From NCBI RefSeq assembly GCF_003044445.1, contig NZ_POWX01000013.1:17588-81587 (forward strand): a DNA stretch of 64,000 nt, in the 5' to 3' direction. The DNA is from Neisseria mucosa. GTDB lineage: Bacteria > Pseudomonadota > Gammaproteobacteria > Burkholderiales > Neisseriaceae. The notes beneath the pieces are model-generated. The model did no database searches, had not been told where the DNA came from, and saw only the letters and a list, made by a program, of their open reading frames with translations. Below, piece by piece: positions 1 through 9,600 of this stretch (the first letter of the stretch is position 1; every line of letters begins with the position of its first letter). A program made the translations under genes and the position numbers.

Positions 1-642
1 GAATCCGCCGAAGTCCACACGGTCAACAAAGTAAAACGTTCAAAGTGGTTTTACGCCCTGCCCGTGATACTGCTGCTTGTTCCCGTCTTTCTCGGATTGT
101 CCTATACCATGCTGAAAAACTACGGCAAACAGCCCGAACAGGAACAGGCGCAGGAATTGGCGGCATCCGATGTAAACCAAGCCGCAAGCGGAGTACAAAG
201 CGAAGAACAGGCACAAACCGCCGCACAGCAGACAGGCGGCGACCTGACAGCCGAAATGTTCGTTCCGAAACTTGCAGAAAAACCCGAAAGCAAACCAATC
301 TACAACAGCGTCCGACAGGTCAAAACCTTCGAGTACATCGCCGGTTGCGTCGATGGCGGCAAAAGCGGCTGCACCTGTTATTCCGCACAAGGAACGCCAT
401 TGAAAGAAATTACTAAAGCCATGTGCAAGGACTACGCCAGAAACGGCTTGCCGTTCAACCCATACAAGGACGAACAACAGGCAGCACAACAGCAACAGAA
501 CACACCGCAGACCGCCTATACGCCTGAAAGCGGCCAAGTTCTTACAATGGGCGGACAGCCCCCAAAAAATCTAATGTATGACGGTTATACAGAAGCGGGG
601 CAGCAGTTTGCGCAAAGAGGCGGAGTAGTCGCCACGCCATAG
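1..642 (+). CDS. Zot-like filamentous phage assembly protein, C-terminal part
   Basis: Reading frame 1 is open from the first base, so the gene starts outside the window. The visible 213 residues have a basic stretch, one transmembrane helix at about residues 16-38 (WFYALPVILLL), a Gln/Ala-rich linker and a small cysteine-containing domain (GCVDGGKSGCTCYSAQG). This is the layout of the membrane-spanning C-terminus of Zot/pI proteins, ATPases that help extrude filamentous phage; the Walker ATPase part would lie upstream. The Piv-type transposase gene just downstream matches the right end of the meningococcal MDA-type prophage. Family is inferred from layout and neighbours; the ATPase domain cannot be checked here. 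Confidence 0.75.
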   Translation, partial: ESAEVHTVNKVKRSKWFYALPVILLLVPVFLGLSYTMLKNYGKQPEQEQAQELAASDVNQAASGVQSEEQAQTAAQQTGGDLTAEMFVPKLAEKPESKPIYNSVRQVKTFEYIAGCVDGGKSGCTCYSAQGTPLKEITKAMCKDYARNGLPFNPYKDEQQAAQQQQNTPQTAYTPESGQVLTMGGQPPKNLMYDGYTEAGQQFAQRGGVVATP

Positions 643-645
643 AAA

Positions 646-677
646 AAAGGTCGTCTGACATATTTCAGACGACCTTT
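646..677. terminator. DUS inverted pair after zot-like gene
   Basis: AAAAAGGTCGTCTGA and its near complement TTTCAGACGACCTTTT are separated by only a few bases, four bases after the zot-like stop codon. Confidence 0.6.
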
Positions 678-680
678 TAA

Positions 681-757
681 GCAATAAAATTGCTTCCGGA
701 AAGGATTAAAAAAGCAAATTTAGGCAAAATACAGCGCAACCGGAAGCAATAAAATTC
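681..757. repeat. Inverted repeat near the prophage end
   Basis: GCAATAAAATTGCTTCCGG (681-699) faces CCGGAAGCAATAAAATTCC (739-757), giving a 10-bp perfect inverted core TTGCTTCCGG/CCGGAAGCAA with about 40 bp between. It lies between the phage gene and the transposase and could be an element end. Function unknown. Confidence 0.45.
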
Positions 758-763
758 CAAAGC

Positions 764-812
764 AGAAACCCGCAAACCGTTTTAAAAAAGACGGTTTACG
801 GGTTTTTGTTTA
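764..812. terminator. Hairpin upstream of Piv transposase
   Basis: AACCCGCAAACCGT pairs with ACGGTTTACGGGTT (one internal mismatch) around an A/T-rich loop and is followed by TTTGTTT. It fits a rho-independent terminator or the structured end of the insertion element. Confidence 0.5.
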
Positions 813-959
813 TGCGCAAAACAAAGACCGGGACGGTTAGGCAGACGAACGACCCGGGCAGAAAAGCCGATAAAAAGAAATGCCGACCGTCTTTTACCAT
901 CCTTGAAATTGAATATCATCATAGCCGCAACAGGCTGAATAAATAAGGAAAATCCCATC

Positions 960-1916
960 ATGAATACAATCGGATTGGACATATCGCAAAAAACCATAGA
1001 CGCAACACTGCATAAGACCGACGGAAGCACATATCACACCAAGGTCGGCAATAATCGGGAAGGCTTCCAAAGCCTCAAGGACTGGATAAAGGCGAACAAG
1101 GTTAGAAAATGCGTCATCGGCATGGAAGCAACGGGCATATACTACGAAGCTGCCGCCGAAAACCTGTCCGAAACCCACACCGTTTACGTCATAAATCCCC
1201 TGAAAATCAAAGACTATGGCAAAAGTCAGTTTAATCGCACGAAAACCGACAAAGCCGATTCAAACCTGATCGCCGAATACACCAAACGGCACTCGGACAA
1301 AATCATACCGTATAGCAAACCCAAAAACCGCTACCTGCAAAAACTCATCACCCTGAAGCAGCAACTCAAAGACCATCAGAAACAAATCAAAAACCGCCTG
1401 CACAGTACCAAAGACGAACTGATACAGACAATACATGAAGACCTTATCGAAACCTATCAGGAAAAAATCGACCAAACCCAAGCCGCCATAGACGCACAAA
1501 TCAAAGAACAGACCGCAACCGACAGCCACTACCGCAACCTGCAAACCATAGCAGGCATAGGCAAAGACACCGCCGCCATACTATATGCCCAACTGACAGA
1601 CAAAACCTTTCAAACCGCAAACCAATTCGTATCATACGCAGGACTAAGCCCGCAGACCGAACAGTCCGGGACGAGCGTCCACAAGAAAGGCAGATTGAGC
1701 CGCTATGGACATCGCCGGGTTAAACGCTCCCTGTATATGCCCGCACTGGTCGCCTATCGGACGGGTGCATTCCCGCAGCTCGTCCGCAACCTGACGAATG
1801 CAGGCAAGCCCAAAATGGTCATCATCGTCGCCATCATGCGCAAACTGGCGAAGCTGGCCTATTACATTGTAAAAACAGGCAAGCCATACGACAGCACGCG
1901 GCACAAAGCGGCATAG
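960..1916 (+). CDS. IS110-family (Piv-type) transposase
   Basis: 318 aa, full length for the Piv/MooV (IS110) DEDD recombinases. The N-terminal RuvC-like domain shows GLDISQKTIDA (Asp7), GMEATG and the TDKADS motif; the C-terminal transposase_20 domain carries the helix-hairpin-like TIAGIGKDTAAIL and the serine-containing segment FVSYAGLSPQTEQSGTS. These enzymes move elements without classical terminal inverted repeats. In pathogenic Neisseria, piv genes sit at the end of filamentous prophages, as here after the Zot-like gene. Start chosen at ATG 960; the RBS-like run AATAAGGAAA lies just upstream. Confidence 0.9.
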   Translation: MNTIGLDISQKTIDATLHKTDGSTYHTKVGNNREGFQSLKDWIKANKVRKCVIGMEATGIYYEAAAENLSETHTVYVINPLKIKDYGKSQFNRTKTDKADSNLIAEYTKRHSDKIIPYSKPKNRYLQKLITLKQQLKDHQKQIKNRLHSTKDELIQTIHEDLIETYQEKIDQTQAAIDAQIKEQTATDSHYRNLQTIAGIGKDTAAILYAQLTDKTFQTANQFVSYAGLSPQTEQSGTSVHKKGRLSRYGHRRVKRSLYMPALVAYRTGAFPQLVRNLTNAGKPKMVIIVAIMRKLAKLAYYIVKTGKPYDSTRHKAA

Positions 1917-2081
1917 GAAAGGCAAACCAAACAAAAAGAAAAACGGTTACAGAAATGTAACCGTGTATTGTCATACCGTCAAAAAGTGTAAAACAAAATA
2001 ATCATATAAAATATAAAGTTACAAATATATTCCATTTGACTTGTTGACGGGCAACATATCATCTTTTTAGTTTGTCCAAAG

Positions 2082-2252
2082 CTATATCACGAAATCCAGC
2101 AGATAAAAGTCTTCTTTACCCACGCCGCATTCCGGGCATTTCCAATCGTCGGGGATGTCTTCGAATTTCGTGCCGGGGGCGATGCCGTGTTCGGGGTCGC
2201 CGAGGTCTTCGTCGTAAATCCAGCCGCAGGGGCCGCACATGTATTGTGCCAT
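2082..2252 (-). CDS. rubA: Rubredoxin
   Basis: A 56-aa protein with the two rubredoxin iron knuckles, CGPCGW (Cys6, Cys9) and CPECGVGKEDF (Cys39, Cys42), and the conserved aromatic residues around them. It is a small soluble one-electron carrier with a single iron bound by four cysteines; partners are often rubredoxin reductases, alkane hydroxylases or peroxide-reducing systems. Start at 2252 is supported by AGAAGGAAC just upstream. It is transcribed in the same direction as the acyl-CoA dehydrogenase gene, but a DUS hairpin separates them, so they are probably separate units. Confidence 0.93.
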   Translation of the reverse strand: MAQYMCGPCGWIYDEDLGDPEHGIAPGTKFEDIPDDWKCPECGVGKEDFYLLDFVI

Positions 2253-2274
2253 GGTTTGTTCCTTCTGATATTTG

Positions 2275-2317
2275 AGGTCGTCTGAAAACAGTTGGCAAAA
2301 GGTTTTCAGACGACCTT
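2275..2317. terminator. DUS inverted pair between acyl-CoA dehydrogenase and rubredoxin
   Basis: AGGTCGTCTGAAAAC and its complement form a 12-14 bp stem with a loop of about 15 nt and a flanking T run; it lies just past the stop of the acyl-CoA dehydrogenase. Confidence 0.75.
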
Positions 2318-2339
2318 TTGTTTGGTCTGTTTCAAAACC

Positions 2340-3428
2340 TTACGCCGCTTCCAATGCCGCGATTTCTTTGCGCAAGTGTTTCAACGCGGGGGTAACGATG
2401 GCGACGAACATGGCTTCGCGGACGCGGCGTTGGGCGGGGCTGCGCATGAGATAGCCTTTTGCGCCCGCGTGTAAGGCGGCAGATTGGGCGGCGGCAAGCG
2501 TCAGCTCGGAGGCGGCGGCGCGCAGTTTCAGCGTGGCGAGGTTGTCGGGGGTGTTGTTCCACGCCAAGTCCGCCAGTTGCTCGGTGGTTTGCCATGCTTC
2601 GTCCAAAGCGGCTTTGAGGCTGTCGTAGCTGTCGTCGAGGTAGCTGTTGACATCGGCGTTGACGACGTTGGCGATGCGGATGATGCCGAGGCTGCCGTCG
2701 ATTACGCCCGCGCCGATGCCGATTTGCAGCAGGATGAAGCCGGATTTGATGGTGGCGATGTAGTCAGAGAACTGTTCGGGCGAGGCAATTACGTCTTCGT
2801 CAGGAATGAAAACGTCTTTGAAATTCAGGCTGAACGTGCGCGTGCCTTCGAGGGCGCAGAATTCGGGGCAGGCTTGCAGGGTTACGCCTTCCCATTGTCC
2901 GCCGGTGATGAACATGACGTAGCTGTCGCCGATTTGGGCGGTATTCGCCCAGATGTGGTCTTCGCCGATGTTGGATACCCACGGCAGCGCGCCGTTGACT
3001 GTGTAGCCGCCGTCCACGCGCTCGGCTTGAAGATTGTGTTTTTCAATGCCGGCAAGGTGTTTGACGGTATTGGACATGCCCGTCCCCGCCAATACTTTGC
3101 CTTGCAGGATGTCGGCAAGGTATTTTTCTTTGACGGCTTGGTTGGGCGTTTGGTGCAGATACCACGCGCAAGCCGCCTGACACCATGCGCTGAACGAGGT
3201 CGCGCCGCATTCTTTGCCGACTTCGCGCAGGACGGCGATTTGCGCCGCCAAACCTAAGCCGTTGCCGCCTTCCGCTTCCGTACCGACTGCGCCGAATCCG
3301 CCGATGGCGCCGAGTTCGCGCATAAAGTCTTCGGGATACAAACCATTGCGGTCGATTTCGTCCACTAAGGGTTTGAGTTTGGCTTTGACGAGTTCGGCAA
3401 CTTGAGACAATAAGGTTTCACGGTTCAT
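2340..3428 (-). CDS. Acyl-CoA dehydrogenase family protein
   Basis: 362 aa. It follows the acyl-CoA dehydrogenase fold in order: N-terminal helical domain with GAIGGFGAVGTEAEGGNGL, a middle beta domain (GMSNTVKHLAG, VNGALPWVSNIG) and a C-terminal helical domain that packs on FAD. These soluble flavoenzymes oxidise acyl-CoA-like substrates and pass electrons to ETF; an ETF-ubiquinone oxidoreductase is encoded at 10.8-12.5 kb. The substrate cannot be read from the sequence; family members in this branch also include flavin monooxygenase-like proteins. It is co-directional with the AhpD-like gene upstream, separated by a DUS hairpin. Confidence 0.85.
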   Translation of the reverse strand: MNRETLLSQVAELVKAKLKPLVDEIDRNGLYPEDFMRELGAIGGFGAVGTEAEGGNGLGLAAQIAVLREVGKECGATSFSAWCQAACAWYLHQTPNQAVKEKYLADILQGKVLAGTGMSNTVKHLAGIEKHNLQAERVDGGYTVNGALPWVSNIGEDHIWANTAQIGDSYVMFITGGQWEGVTLQACPEFCALEGTRTFSLNFKDVFIPDEDVIASPEQFSDYIATIKSGFILLQIGIGAGVIDGSLGIIRIANVVNADVNSYLDDSYDSLKAALDEAWQTTEQLADLAWNNTPDNLATLKLRAAASELTLAAAQSAALHAGAKGYLMRSPAQRRVREAMFVAIVTPALKHLRKEIAALEAA

Positions 3429-3520
3429 GGTCTTATCCTTGAAAATGTGTGCGGACGGCGCGGGAGGGCGTTCCGTTTGAAAGGGGAAGTAGTCCGTTAC
3501 AGGGACGGCATTTTTGAAAA

Positions 3521-3572
3521 AGGTCGTCTGAAAAGGGGCAAACGGTTTTGCCGACGCTTTTCAGACGACCTT
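3521..3572. terminator. DUS inverted pair after AhpD-like gene
   Basis: AGGTCGTCTGAAAAG ... CTTTTCAGACGACCTT with a loop of about 22 nt, ten bases beyond the stop of the minus-strand AhpD-like gene. Confidence 0.7.
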
Positions 3573-3581
3573 CAGTCAGAA

Positions 3582-4130
3582 TCAGGCGAATGCCTGCAAT
3601 TCAGGGTTGATGTCTGTTTGCGCCACGTTGTTGACGTAGTTGCACAAAGTCGCCAAGGCAACGCCCATTACGACTTCGACAGCCTGCTGCTGGTTGTAGC
3701 CTGCGTCGAAGAAGGCTTTGAGTTCGGCATCGGATACCGCGCCTTTTTTCGCCATCACGGCTTGGGTAAACGCAGCGAGCGCGCCCAGTTTGGCATCGTC
3801 AAATTCGCCTGCCGCCAACGCGCGCGAGGCTTTGATGGATTGTTCGGACAGAAGTTTTTTCAGGGTTGCCAGCTTAGTGTGGCCTGCCACGCAGAAACCG
3901 CATTCGTTGGTACGGGCGGCGATGATTTGGATGACTTCGACTTCACCGGGAGTCAGGCTGTTGGCGGCGTTCAGTTTGCCGACTTCTTGATAGAACGCCA
4001 ACGCTTCGGGCGCGTTTGCCAATACGCCGATGAGGTTGGGGATGAAGCCGTTGTTTTTCAGCGCGGCTTCGACGCGGGGTTTTGCTGCTTCGGGAGCGGT
4101 TTCGACGGTGTGTACAGTTAAGCGTGCCAT
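3582..4130 (-). CDS. AhpD-like / carboxymuconolactone decarboxylase family protein
   Basis: 182 aa, all-helical AhpD/CMD fold. The active-site segment NECGFCVAGHTKLA carries Glu76, the CxxC pair Cys77/Cys80 and His84, the proton-relay set of alkylhydroperoxidase-type (rather than true decarboxylase) members. A role in thiol-dependent peroxide reduction is likely; the physiological partner is unknown. Its neighbours (acyl-CoA dehydrogenase, rubredoxin) are also redox proteins, so a shared detoxification or electron-transfer role is possible but not shown. Confidence 0.87.
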   Translation of the reverse strand: MARLTVHTVETAPEAAKPRVEAALKNNGFIPNLIGVLANAPEALAFYQEVGKLNAANSLTPGEVEVIQIIAARTNECGFCVAGHTKLATLKKLLSEQSIKASRALAAGEFDDAKLGALAAFTQAVMAKKGAVSDAELKAFFDAGYNQQQAVEVVMGVALATLCNYVNNVAQTDINPELQAFA

Positions 4131-4246
4131 AATTTATACCTTTGTTTTCAGTGTATTGAACGGAATGTGGCATACTACTCCGATTGTCGTTTTTCGGGAA
4201 AGACTGATTGGTTATGTGCTGCAAACCAAAAGTTATAAGCAAAAAA

Positions 4247-4286
4247 AGGTCGTCTGAAAACCGAATACAGTTTTCAGACGACCTTT
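4247..4286. terminator. DUS inverted pair after dld
   Basis: AAAGGTCGTCTGAAAAC pairs with GTTTTCAGACGACCTTT around a 7-nt loop; located between the dld stop and the AhpD-like start, both minus strand. Confidence 0.75.
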
Positions 4287-4312
4287 CATTCACTTATACC
4301 ATCCCAACCTTA

Positions 4313-6004
4313 TCATTCAACCCAGTTTTTCTTCTTACTGGTTTTGCCTATACCTGGATTGAAGCTGTTGGTCGGGTCGAGTTTTCGGTAGAACTGTTTG
4401 AGCGCGGGTTTCGCTTCGTATAAATGGCCGACGTTGTGTTCGGCAGGATACTGCGCGCCGCGTTGGTCTAAGAGATAAAGCATTTCGTGTTCCAATGCCA
4501 TGCAGTCGTTGCCTTTTTTGATGATGTAATCCTGATGGAAAACGTGGCACATGAAATGTCCGTAGTAGAGTTTGTGGATGATTTTATTGTCGATTTCTGA
4601 CGGCAGTTTTTCAAACCAGTCGCGGTCGTCGCGGCGCAGGGCGATGTCCAGCGCGACCAAATCTTCCACCTCGTCGTCATGCACGGCACGATAGCGGATG
4701 GCGGCGGAAGCGACGGCAAAACGGTGCAGCATGGCAGCTTGGGTTTCTTCTGCGTTGCATTCGAAAAACGCGCCGCTGTGGTGTGCAAAATACTCTTTCA
4801 GGAACGCGCGCGCTTCATCGACGCCTTTTCCGCCCATTTTCAGAATCAGATGGTGTTCGTATTTGTCGCGGTAATCGCGCATGGATTTGGGCAGGTGATC
4901 GGGCAGGTATTTGCTGACGAACTGCATGACCTTGTCGGAAAAATGTTTGGGCAGGAAGCTGACTTTTTTGCCGAAGCGGTCAACTTTGGCTTTGAAATCA
5001 AATAATTTCGGCAGTTGGTGCGTACCGAATTTTTTGATGACGTAGAACGTGTCTTTGCCGTACACGTCGGCAATATCGAAAGCGTCGCGATGGATGTATT
5101 CGCCGGAAACGGGCAGGCTTTCAAATTCGCCCAAGGCAGCGCGGCGGATGTCGGTCAACTCGTTGATGTCGTTGGTGCCGATGTAGAACACGGCGGTTTG
5201 TTTTTCTTGCGGGAAGGTGTCCAAGCGGACGGCGAATACCATCAGTTTGCCCGCGCAGCCGGACGCTTCGTAATGGCGCGCCGGGTCGGCATTAAAACGC
5301 GCGGCGGTCGGCTCGTCCACTTGGCGAACATGGTCGCAATAGGCGTGGTCGTGTCCTTTACCCGCGTCTTGCGTGATGTCTTTTCTCTGATAATGATGAC
5401 CTTGAAGGTTGGTCAGGATTTCTTCGGGCGCGTCGCCCAAATCTATGCCCAAATGGTTGACCAGCTCCAGTTTGCCCTCTTCGTTGATTTGGGCAAACAG
5501 CGCCATTTCCGTGTAGGCAGGGCCGCGCTGCACCAATGCGCCGCCGGAGTTGTTGCACACGCCGCCCAAGACGGACGCGCCGATACATGAAGAGCCGATG
5601 ACCGAATGCGGTTCGCGCCCCAAAGGTTTCAGCAGCAATTCGAGCTGGTTCAAGGTCGAACCGGGCAGGCAAACGACTTGTTCGTTGTTGTTGATGGTTT
5701 GGATGATGTTCATCCGCATGGTGTTCACGATCACGATGTCGCGGTCGTAATCGTTGCCGTCGGGGGTCGAGCCGCCCGTCAAACCGGTATTCGCCGCCTG
5801 CGTAATCACAATCACGTCCGCTTCGACGCAAGCCTGCAAAATTTTCCACATTTCCAGAATGGTTCCGGGGCGCACCACCGCCAACGCCCTACCCTCGCCG
5901 AAACGGTAGCCTTGGCGGTATTGTTCAGTTTTCGCGGGGTCGGTGATGATGTATTTTTCGCCGACGGTTTGGGTCAGGCTGCTGATTAATTGCGAGGCGG
6001 TCAT
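4313..6004 (-). CDS. dld: Quinone-dependent D-lactate dehydrogenase
   Basis: 563 aa, close to the 571 aa of E. coli Dld. The N-terminal FAD-binding (PCMH) domain shows TQAANTGLTGGSTP and GREPHSVIGSSCIGASVLGG; the C-terminal half has the Dld-specific cap and membrane-binding regions, including HAYCDHVRQVDEPTAARFNADP and FHQDYIIKKG. It is a peripheral inner-membrane enzyme oxidising D-lactate to pyruvate and reducing ubiquinone. Lactate is a major carbon source for Neisseria. Monocistronic by layout: its own promoter region upstream, a DUS hairpin downstream. Confidence 0.93.
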   Translation of the reverse strand: MTASQLISSLTQTVGEKYIITDPAKTEQYRQGYRFGEGRALAVVRPGTILEMWKILQACVEADVIVITQAANTGLTGGSTPDGNDYDRDIVIVNTMRMNIIQTINNNEQVVCLPGSTLNQLELLLKPLGREPHSVIGSSCIGASVLGGVCNNSGGALVQRGPAYTEMALFAQINEEGKLELVNHLGIDLGDAPEEILTNLQGHHYQRKDITQDAGKGHDHAYCDHVRQVDEPTAARFNADPARHYEASGCAGKLMVFAVRLDTFPQEKQTAVFYIGTNDINELTDIRRAALGEFESLPVSGEYIHRDAFDIADVYGKDTFYVIKKFGTHQLPKLFDFKAKVDRFGKKVSFLPKHFSDKVMQFVSKYLPDHLPKSMRDYRDKYEHHLILKMGGKGVDEARAFLKEYFAHHSGAFFECNAEETQAAMLHRFAVASAAIRYRAVHDDEVEDLVALDIALRRDDRDWFEKLPSEIDNKIIHKLYYGHFMCHVFHQDYIIKKGNDCMALEHEMLYLLDQRGAQYPAEHNVGHLYEAKPALKQFYRKLDPTNSFNPGIGKTSKKKNWVE

Positions 6005-6191
6005 GGCACTCTCCTAAATAGTCTGTTTATATTACTTCGGACATCGAAATCGAAACATTGTAGTAATGCCCAAGGGTAAAGTAAAGGTCGCCTGAAAACG
6101 AAATCCGGCTGGAAAACAGGCATCGTAAGCCTATTGAAGCCAAGTTCCGCCTTTTCAGACGACCTTTCCCCATCCCGAATTCTGCAAAAGC

Positions 6192-6228
6192 AAAAACACC
6201 GAAGACCAATCAATCTTCGGTGTTTTTT
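6192..6228 (-). terminator. Rho-independent terminator of ffs
   Basis: ACACCGAAGA pairs with TCTTCGGTGT around CCAATCAA (plus-strand reading); on the minus strand the stem is followed by a T run, directly downstream of the SRP RNA. Confidence 0.8.
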
Positions 6229-6232
6229 AATA

Positions 6233-6335
6233 GGGTGGCGAGCCAGACCCCCGGCACTGACGCATCGGAGTGGGCTGCTGGCTTCCGCCCCTGACCCGTT
6301 GTTCCGAATTACCATGCGGGGAGACCCGCCGTAAG
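6233..6335 (-). ncRNA. ffs: Signal recognition particle 4.5S RNA
   Basis: On the minus strand the region folds like E. coli 4.5S RNA. The apical conserved domain is readable as GGGTCAGGGGCGGAAGCCAG, then CAGCCCACTCCGATGCG and GTCAGTGCCGGGGG, equivalent to GGTCAGGTCCGGAAGGAAGCAGCC...GATGACGCGTGTGCCGGG of E. coli. The GGAAG tetraloop and the asymmetric and symmetric loops that bind Ffh are present; the ends GGCGGG.../...CTCGCC pair. The RNA targets membrane proteins to the translocon. A promoter lies directly upstream and a terminator directly downstream. Ends are approximate. Confidence 0.92.
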
Positions 6336-6343
6336 AGATTGGG

Positions 6344-6371
6344 ATTATAACTGTTTTACGGGAAAACTCAA
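6344..6371 (-). promoter_or_regulatory. Promoter of ffs
   Basis: On the minus strand, -35 TTGAGT (6371-6366) and a perfect -10 TATAAT (6349-6344) are 16 bp apart, placing the start about 7 nt downstream, at the 5' end of the SRP RNA. Confidence 0.75.
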
Positions 6372-6662
6372 GCGCGCCGGTGTCAAAGGTCGTTTGAAAA
6401 GTTTGTTTGCGGTAAAATTGTCAACAATATCCGCCTTTTTAAAAATCATTCCTATTGAAACATTTTCGCCTTTGACGTTGAAAAACATCGAAATTTAAAC
6501 TACATTAACACTTTCTACCAAGTTGTCTGATTGGCCCGAAAATCGTTTTAACTTCGTTGAAGCTGCGCTTTCAGACGACCTTTTTCCTAAAAACACAGCG
6601 AAATCATGCAGCAGTTTCGTGTAATTTCGCCGTACCAATAATCTTACGGACACACCGCCACC

Positions 6663-9600
6663 ATGACCACGACTACCGCCCCGCAGCGTATTCGGGAAAT
6701 TCCCTACAACTATACTTCCTACACCGACCGCGAAATCGTCATCCGCCTGTTGGGCGATGAGGCGTGGCAAATCCTGCAGGACTTGCGCGGACAGCGCAGG
6801 ACGGGGCGTTCGGCGCGGATGCTGTTTGAAGTGTTGGGCGACATTTGGGTGGTCGTGCGCAATCCGTATCTGGTCGATGATTTGCTGGAGCATCCGAAAC
6901 GCCGCGCCGCGCTGGTGCGCGAAATGCGCCACCGTTTGAACGAAATCCGCAAACGCCGCGACGACAATCCGCAAGTCGATGTATTGGTTGCGGAGGCGGA
7001 AAAGGCGGTCGAGCGTTTTGACGGCGGCTTTGACGAAACGCGCCAAAAGCGGCGGCAGATTTTGGAACGTTTGAGCAAAATCACCAAGCCGCACAATATT
7101 ATGTTCGACGGGCTGGCGCGGGTGACGCACGTTACCGATGCGACCGACTGGCGCGTCGAATATCCGTTTGTCGTCGTCAATCCCGATACGGAGGCGGAAG
7201 TCGCGCCTTTGGTGCGCGCCTTAATCGAGCTGGATTTGGTCATTATCCCGCGCGGCGGCGGCACGGGTTATACCGGCGGCGCCGTGCCTTTGGATGCAAA
7301 CAGCGCGGTCATCAATACGGAAAAGCTGGACAAGCATCGCGGCGTGGAATTTGTCGAACTGGCGGGCTTGGACGGCAAACATCCGATTATCCATTGCGGC
7401 GCGGGCGTGGTAACGCGGCGGGTGGAAGAAACCGCGCATCAGGCGGGTTTGGTGTTCGCCGTCGATCCGACTTCCGCCGATGCGTCCTGCGTGGGCGGCA
7501 ATGTGGCGATGAACGCGGGCGGCAAAAAAGCCGTGCTGTGGGGGACGGCGTTGGACAACCTCGCCTACTGGCAGATGGTCAACCCGCAGGGCGAATGGCT
7601 GCGCATCGAGCGCGTGCGCCATAATTTCGGCAAAATCCACGACGAAGAAACCGCCGTGTTCGACGTGCATACACTGGATTCAGACGGCATTAATGTTGTT
7701 AAAACCGAACGTTTGGAAATCCCCGGCCACAAATTCCGCAAAGTCGGTTTGGGCAAAGACGTTACCGACAAATTCTTGAGCGGCCTGCCCGGCGTGCAGA
7801 AAGAAGGCACGGACGGCATCATCACCAGCGTCGCCTTCGTGTTGCACAAAATGCCGAAATACACGCGCACCGTGTGTATGGAGTTTTTCGGCACAGTCGC
7901 CACCGCCACTCCTTCTATCGTCGAAATCCGCGATTTCCTGCTCGCCCACGACAGTGTGCGGCTGGCGGGTTTGGAACATTTGGACTGGCGTTATGTCCGC
8001 GCAGTCGGCTACGCCACCAAAGCGGCAGGTAAGGGGCGGCCGAAAATGGTCTTGTTGGCGGACGTGGTTTCAGACGACGAAGCCGCCGTAGAGGCAGCCG
8101 CCGAACACATCTGCGAACTTGCTCGCGCCCGCGACGGCGAAGGCTTTATCGCCGTGTCGCCCGAAGCGCGCAAAACTTTCTGGCTAGACCGCAGCCGCAC
8201 CGCCGCCATCGCCAAACACACCAACGCCTTTAAAATCAACGAAGACGTGGTGATTCCGCTGGAGCGGCTGGGCGAGTATTCGGACGGTATCGAGCGCATC
8301 AACATTGAGCTTTCCATCCAAAACAAACTCACCTTGTGCGCCGCATTGGAGCAATATCTTTCGGGCAAACTTCCCATCGACAAAATGGGCACGGACCTGC
8401 CGACCGCCGAACTTTTGGGCGAACGCGGCAAACACGCCCTTGCCCACGTTTCCGCCGTCAAAGAGCGTTGGGACTGGTTGCTCGCCAATCTCGACACGCC
8501 GCTTGCCGACTACAAAGCCCGCTACGGCGCTGCCGTTCATGCCGCACCTGAAGCCAAAGACGACGAGAGCTGTTTCACCGCATTCCGCGACTTCCGCCTG
8601 CGCGTGTCCGTCAAAGACGACGTAATGAAACCGCTCGCCGAAATCTTCAGCGGCAAAACCGACACCAAAATCATCGAAGGCTTGGGCAAAATCCACGCCA
8701 AAACCGTACGCGGTCGCGTCTTCGTCGCCTTGCACATGCACGCCGGCGACGGCAACGTCCACACCAACATCCCCGTCAATTCAGACGACGCCCAAATGCT
8801 TCAGACCGCCTACCGTTCGGTCGAACGCATCATGAAAATCGCCCGCTCGCTCGGCGGCGTGATTTCGGGCGAACACGGCATCGGCATCACCAAGCTCGAA
8901 TTTTTGACCGATGAAGATTTGCAGCCGTTTTGGGACTACAAAAACCAAGTCGATCCCAAGCACACCTTCAACCGTCACAAACTGATGAAAGGTTCGGACT
9001 TACGCAACGCCTACACGCCGTCTTTCGAGCTTTTGGGCGCGGAATCGCTGATTATGGAAAAATCAGACCTCGGCACCATCGCCGATTCCGTCAAAGACTG
9101 CCTGCGCTGCGGTAAATGCAAACCCGTCTGCTCCACCCACGTCCCACGCGCCAACCTGCTGTACAGCCCGCGCAACAAAATCCTCGGCGTGGGGCTACTG
9201 ACCGAAGCCTTTTTATACGAAGAGCAAACCCGCCGCGGCGTTTCCATCAAACACTTCGAAGAACTCATGGACATCGGCGACCACTGCACCGTGTGCCACC
9301 GCTGCGTCAAACCCTGCCCCGTCAACATCGACTTCGGCGACGTAACCGTAGCCATCCGCAACTACCTTGCCGATTCCGGTCATAAACGCTTTGCACCCGC
9401 CGCATCGATGGGTATGGCGTTCCTGAACGCTACCGGCCCGAAAACCATCAAAGCCCTGCGCGCCGCCATGATACAGACCGGCTTCCCCGCGCAGAACTTC
9501 GCTTACAAAATCGGCAAACTCCTGCCCGTCGGCACCAAAAAACAAAAAGCCGAACCCAAAGCCACCGTCGGCACCGCTCCGGTCAAAGAACAAATCATCC

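Noticed and set aside
2484..3257. 257-aa open frame on the plus strand over the acyl-CoA dehydrogenase gene
   Set aside because: Low-complexity Val/Gly/Ala composition and exact antisense to a clear family member; a shadow frame of GC-rich coding DNA.
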